Shown here piece after piece: positions 60,843 through 64,000 of a stretch of DNA of 64,000 nt; positions within the stretch are counted from its first letter, which is position 1; each line of letters opens with the position of its first letter. The notes under the pieces are model-generated. The model did not search any database, had not been told where the DNA came from, and worked only from the letters and a program-made list of their open reading frames with translations. Source of the DNA: an uncultured Bacteroidales bacterium (GTDB lineage: Bacteria > Bacteroidota > Bacteroidia > Bacteroidales > G3-4614); the NCBI GenBank assembly GCA_949297125.1, contig CASFRS010000020.1:20817-84816 (forward strand), read 5' to 3'. The position numbers were made by a program, and so were the translations under genes.

Positions 60843-62243
60843 TTATTTTTTATGTTTTACAATCTGTGCTAAGAACTCGGCTTCGGTAGTTATTTTGTTG
60901 CCTACAAAAACATATCCTTTCATCGAAGCGCAGCCCCTCCTGAGTTCAGTCATGAAGGAGACATGGAAAATGGCCGTATCGCCCGGCACGACTTTCTGGC
61001 GGAACTTTACGTTGTCGATAGTGAGAAAGTACGTAGAGTAGTCTTCCGGATCTTCAACCGTGTTGAGGACCAGCAACCCGCCGGTCTGGGCCATTGCTTC
61101 AACCAGCAGTACGCCCGGGACAACGGGTTCCTGCGGGAAGTGTCCCTGGAAGAACGGCTCGTTCGTAGTGAAATTCTTGAGGCCCACAATATGTTTGCTC
61201 CCTATCTCTATTATTTTGTCCACCAGCAGCATGGGGTAGCGGTGGGGCAGAAGTTCCTTTATCCTGTTCACGTCCATTACGGGCGGGATTTTCGGGTCGT
61301 ACGAAGGTGCCTGGACTTCCTGGCGCTTCATCTCCCTGCGGATAGAGCGGGCCAGCTGGTTGTTGATTTTATGACCCGGTTTCGTCGCGATGATTCTCCC
61401 TTTTATGGGTTTGCCTATCAACGCTATATCGCCGAGCAGGTCGAGCAGTTTGTGGCGTGCGGGTTCGTTGTCGAAAACAAGAGGTTTGTTGTTTATATAG
61501 CCGAGCTCATCGACATTCTTGTGCGAAACGCCTATAAGGTCGGCCAACCTGTCCAGTTCGCTCTGCGAAGTCTTGTTGTCGTATATGACTATGGCGTTGT
61601 CAAGGTCTCCGCCCTTGATAAGCCCGTTGGCAAGAAGCGGCTCTATCTCCCGTACGAATACGAACGTGCGGCTCGATGCGATTTCGTCCTTGAATCTCGC
61701 CATGTCCTCGAGGCATGCGTACTGGTTGCTCAATACGGGAGAGTCGAAGTTTATCAGCACATGTACGCTGAAACTGTCGTCGGGCAGGAGAAGCAGCGAA
61801 GCCCCTGTCTCCTTGTCGGTAATTTCTATTTTGTCCTTGATTACGAAAAAGTCTTTCTCCTCGTCAAGTTCTTCAATGCCGGCCTTTTCAATCTCTTCTG
61901 CGTAAAACTTTGCGCTTCCGTCGAGGATCGGGAATTCCGGGGCATTAACCTCAATCAGGCAGTTGTCTATGCCATAGGCATAAAGTGCGGCCATGGCGTG
62001 CTCAATGGTGCTCACCGTAACGTCGCCGTTCTTTACGACAGTACCGCGCTGGGTCTGGCAAACCTGGTCGGCAACAGCGTCAATTACAGGCTCGCCGGGC
62101 AAATCGGTCCTTTTGATTTTGTATCCGAAATTCTTGGGGGCTGGATTGAATTTTATGGATATGTTCAATCCGGTATGCAGTCCTTTCCCGCTCAGGGTGA
62201 AACTGCTTTTCAAACTCTTTTGTTTCATATCTTTATATTTCAT
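60843..62243 (-). CDS. lpxC: Bifunctional UDP-3-O-acyl-GlcNAc deacetylase/hydroxyacyl-ACP dehydratase
   Basis: A 466-residue LpxC-FabZ fusion, a hallmark of Bacteroidetes. The LpxC part (about 1-300) has SGKGLHTGLN, the zinc motif TIEHAMAALYA and HKLLDLLGDIAL. The FabZ part (about 320-466) has LPHRYPMLLVDKI and GHFPQEPVVPGVLLVEAMAQ with its catalytic His and Glu. LpxC commits the pathway to lipid A, and FabZ makes unsaturated acyl-ACP for fatty acids. The ATG at 62241-62243 has AAGGAA five bases upstream; an ATG five codons later is possible. Confidence 0.97.
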   Translation of the reverse strand: MKYKDMKQKSLKSSFTLSGKGLHTGLNISIKFNPAPKNFGYKIKRTDLPGEPVIDAVADQVCQTQRGTVVKNGDVTVSTIEHAMAALYAYGIDNCLIEVNAPEFPILDGSAKFYAEEIEKAGIEELDEEKDFFVIKDKIEITDKETGASLLLLPDDSFSVHVLINFDSPVLSNQYACLEDMARFKDEIASSRTFVFVREIEPLLANGLIKGGDLDNAIVIYDNKTSQSELDRLADLIGVSHKNVDELGYINNKPLVFDNEPARHKLLDLLGDIALIGKPIKGRIIATKPGHKINNQLARSIRREMKRQEVQAPSYDPKIPPVMDVNRIKELLPHRYPMLLVDKIIEIGSKHIVGLKNFTTNEPFFQGHFPQEPVVPGVLLVEAMAQTGGLLVLNTVEDPEDYSTYFLTIDNVKFRQKVVPGDTAIFHVSFMTELRRGCASMKGYVFVGNKITTEAEFLAQIVKHKK

Positions 62244-62258
62244 TTATTTCCTTGTCTC

Positions 62259-63299
62259 TTATTCGTTAAGTTTATCCGTTATCCGCTCAATCTCCTTTTG
62301 CAGGCGCTTAACGGTTTCGTTAAGTTCGGGAAGGCGCTTGAGCAGAACCACCTGCCGGGCGAAATCCTTTATGGGGATTGCCGGGGTGCCAAGGATGTTG
62401 CTGTTTTCGGCCACATGGTTGGGAATCCCCGACTGGGCGCCTATATTTACCCTGTTGCCTATGGATATGTGTCCGGCAATGCCTACCTGCCCGCCAATCA
62501 TGCAGTTGTCTCCCACTTTGGCCGAACCGGCAATACCGGCCTGGGCAGCTATAACAGTATTGGCTCCAACTTCCACATTGTGCGCAACCTGAATAAGGTT
62601 GTCGAGTTTGGTCCCGTGCTTCACTCGGGTAGAGCCCATAGTCGCCCTGTCCACCGTGGTGTTGGCACCTATTTCCACATTGTCTTCAATAACCACGTTC
62701 CCTATCTGGGCTATTTTCATGTAACTCCCGTTCTGCGGGGCAAATCCGAAACCGTCCGCACCGATAACCGCACCGGCATGGATTATTACGTTGTTGCCTA
62801 TTACACAGTCGCGGTATATTTTCACCCCGGGGTATATTATGCAGTTTTTCCCCACCTTTACATTGTCCCCGAGATATGCCTGCGGATAGATACGCGTGTT
62901 TTCGCCTACCGAAACATGTTCCCCGATATAGGCAAAAGCCCCGATGTAGGCTGCGGCGGAGACATCGGCCGAACCGGAGATATGGCACTCCTTGTCCGTG
63001 CCGCCCTTTTTTGGACGCATCTGGTCTATCATGTTAAGAAGCAAGGCAATGCACGAATACGGGTCGTCTACCTTTATAAGAGCGGCCTTTACTTCGTGTT
63101 CGGGGGTGAAATCGCGCCGTACAAGAATTGCGCTTGCCTCGGTGGTGTAAACGAAATGAGTATATTTCTCATTGGCAAGGAATGAAAGGCATCCGGGTTT
63201 GCCTTCTTCAATCTTGGAAAGATTATTCACTTTAGTCTTTTCATCGCCAACAACTTCCCCGTGCAGGAGGGAAGCGATCTGTCCAACTGAAAAATCCAT
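62259..63299 (-). CDS. lpxD: UDP-3-O-acylglucosamine N-acyltransferase LpxD
   Basis: A 346-residue trimeric acyltransferase adding the second hydroxyacyl chain in lipid A synthesis. The N-terminal uridine-binding domain ([20 protein letters not shown]) leads to a long left-handed beta helix with [23 protein letters not shown] and the conserved IAQIGNV and QVAHNVEVG segments including the catalytic His. The ATG at 63297-63299 with GAGGAAGAG upstream fits the family; the open frame continues 11 codons further. It heads the minus-strand lpx run. Confidence 0.96.
   Translation of the reverse strand: MDFSVGQIASLLHGEVVGDEKTKVNNLSKIEEGKPGCLSFLANEKYTHFVYTTEASAILVRRDFTPEHEVKAALIKVDDPYSCIALLLNMIDQMRPKKGGTDKECHISGSADVSAAAYIGAFAYIGEHVSVGENTRIYPQAYLGDNVKVGKNCIIYPGVKIYRDCVIGNNVIIHAGAVIGADGFGFAPQNGSYMKIAQIGNVVIEDNVEIGANTTVDRATMGSTRVKHGTKLDNLIQVAHNVEVGANTVIAAQAGIAGSAKVGDNCMIGGQVGIAGHISIGNRVNIGAQSGIPNHVAENSNILGTPAIPIKDFARQVVLLKRLPELNETVKRLQKEIERITDKLNE

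Positions 63300-64000
<701 letters not shown>

Noticed and set aside
60963..63185. 740-codon open frame antisense to lpxC-fabZ and lpxD
   Set aside because: It lies opposite two firmly identified genes and its translation is low-complexity Tyr/Val/Phe-rich, typical of antisense frames under this codon usage.

Overview
The window is a chromosomal segment of a Bacteroidetes bacterium, most likely order Bacteroidales. The evidence is the Bacteroidetes promoter form TTTG-N19-TAnnTTTG (perfect copies upstream of glyA and the Dabb gene and, on the minus strand, the OmpA-like gene), an LpxC-FabZ fusion protein, a PCMD-domain lipoprotein, DUF4301 and DUF3332 proteins, a serine palmitoyltransferase for sphingolipids, and many lipoproteins and small outer-membrane barrels. 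GC is around 50 %, yet isoleucine is written mostly as ATA, even in ribosomal protein and cell-shape genes. I saw no rRNA, tRNA, CRISPR array, insertion sequence or prophage. The genus cannot be fixed from sequence alone.

Layout. 0-3 kb (minus): 5' end of glyA, a small beta-barrel, a flavin reductase and pyrBI. 3.2-3.8 kb: a tandem array of a 225-bp repeat ending at the promoter of PBP1A (3.8-6.2 kb). 6.3-10.4 kb: OmpA-like protein, CpsB-type tyrosine phosphatase, ribosomal protein bL31, Hsp20 and a secreted hypothetical protein. 10.4-10.7 kb: a second, inverted array of the same 225-bp repeat. 10.8-14.5 kb: NamZ exo-muramidase, AsnA and a membrane glycosyltransferase.

14.8-31.5 kb (plus) is an exopolysaccharide/capsule locus of the Wzx/Wzy type: glycosyltransferase, ferredoxin/FrhB-like protein, polysaccharide pyruvyl transferase, Wza, Wzc tyrosine kinase, Wzy, Wzx, GT2, GT4, radical SAM/SPASM protein, GT4, a lipocalin-like lipoprotein and Wzi. 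It has several internal promoters, and one glycosyltransferase carries a nine-G tract inside its reading frame. No initiating sugar-phosphate transferase is present. A DUF3332 lipoprotein and an AT-richer O-acyltransferase follow.

33.6-45.8 kb: lytic transglycosylase MltF, a peptide deformylase with a lipoprotein-like leader, a Dabb/GH13 amylase operon, prs, a PCMD lipoprotein plus beta-barrel pair, MetA (acetyl-CoA type by its residue 111), a U32/RlhA-like protein and PurH. 45.8-51.5 kb: the complete elongasome operon mreB-mreC-mreD-mrdA-rodA. 51.7-59.2 kb: recA, a lipoprotein, a DUF4301 protein, a RelA/SpoT homologue with a degenerate hydrolase site and a metallophosphoesterase. 59.4-63.3 kb (minus): a pRiA4b ORF-3-like protein and the lipid A genes lpxD, lpxC-fabZ and lpxA. 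The window ends in the start of spt.

The common theme is the cell envelope: peptidoglycan synthesis and remodelling (PBP1A, NamZ, MltF, Mre/Rod), lipid A and sphingolipid synthesis, exopolysaccharide assembly and outer-membrane barrels, mixed with housekeeping metabolism. The most unusual items are the promoter-abutting 225-bp repeats, the putative exported deformylase, the hydrolase-dead RSH enzyme, the radical SAM enzyme in the polysaccharide locus and the poly-G tracts.
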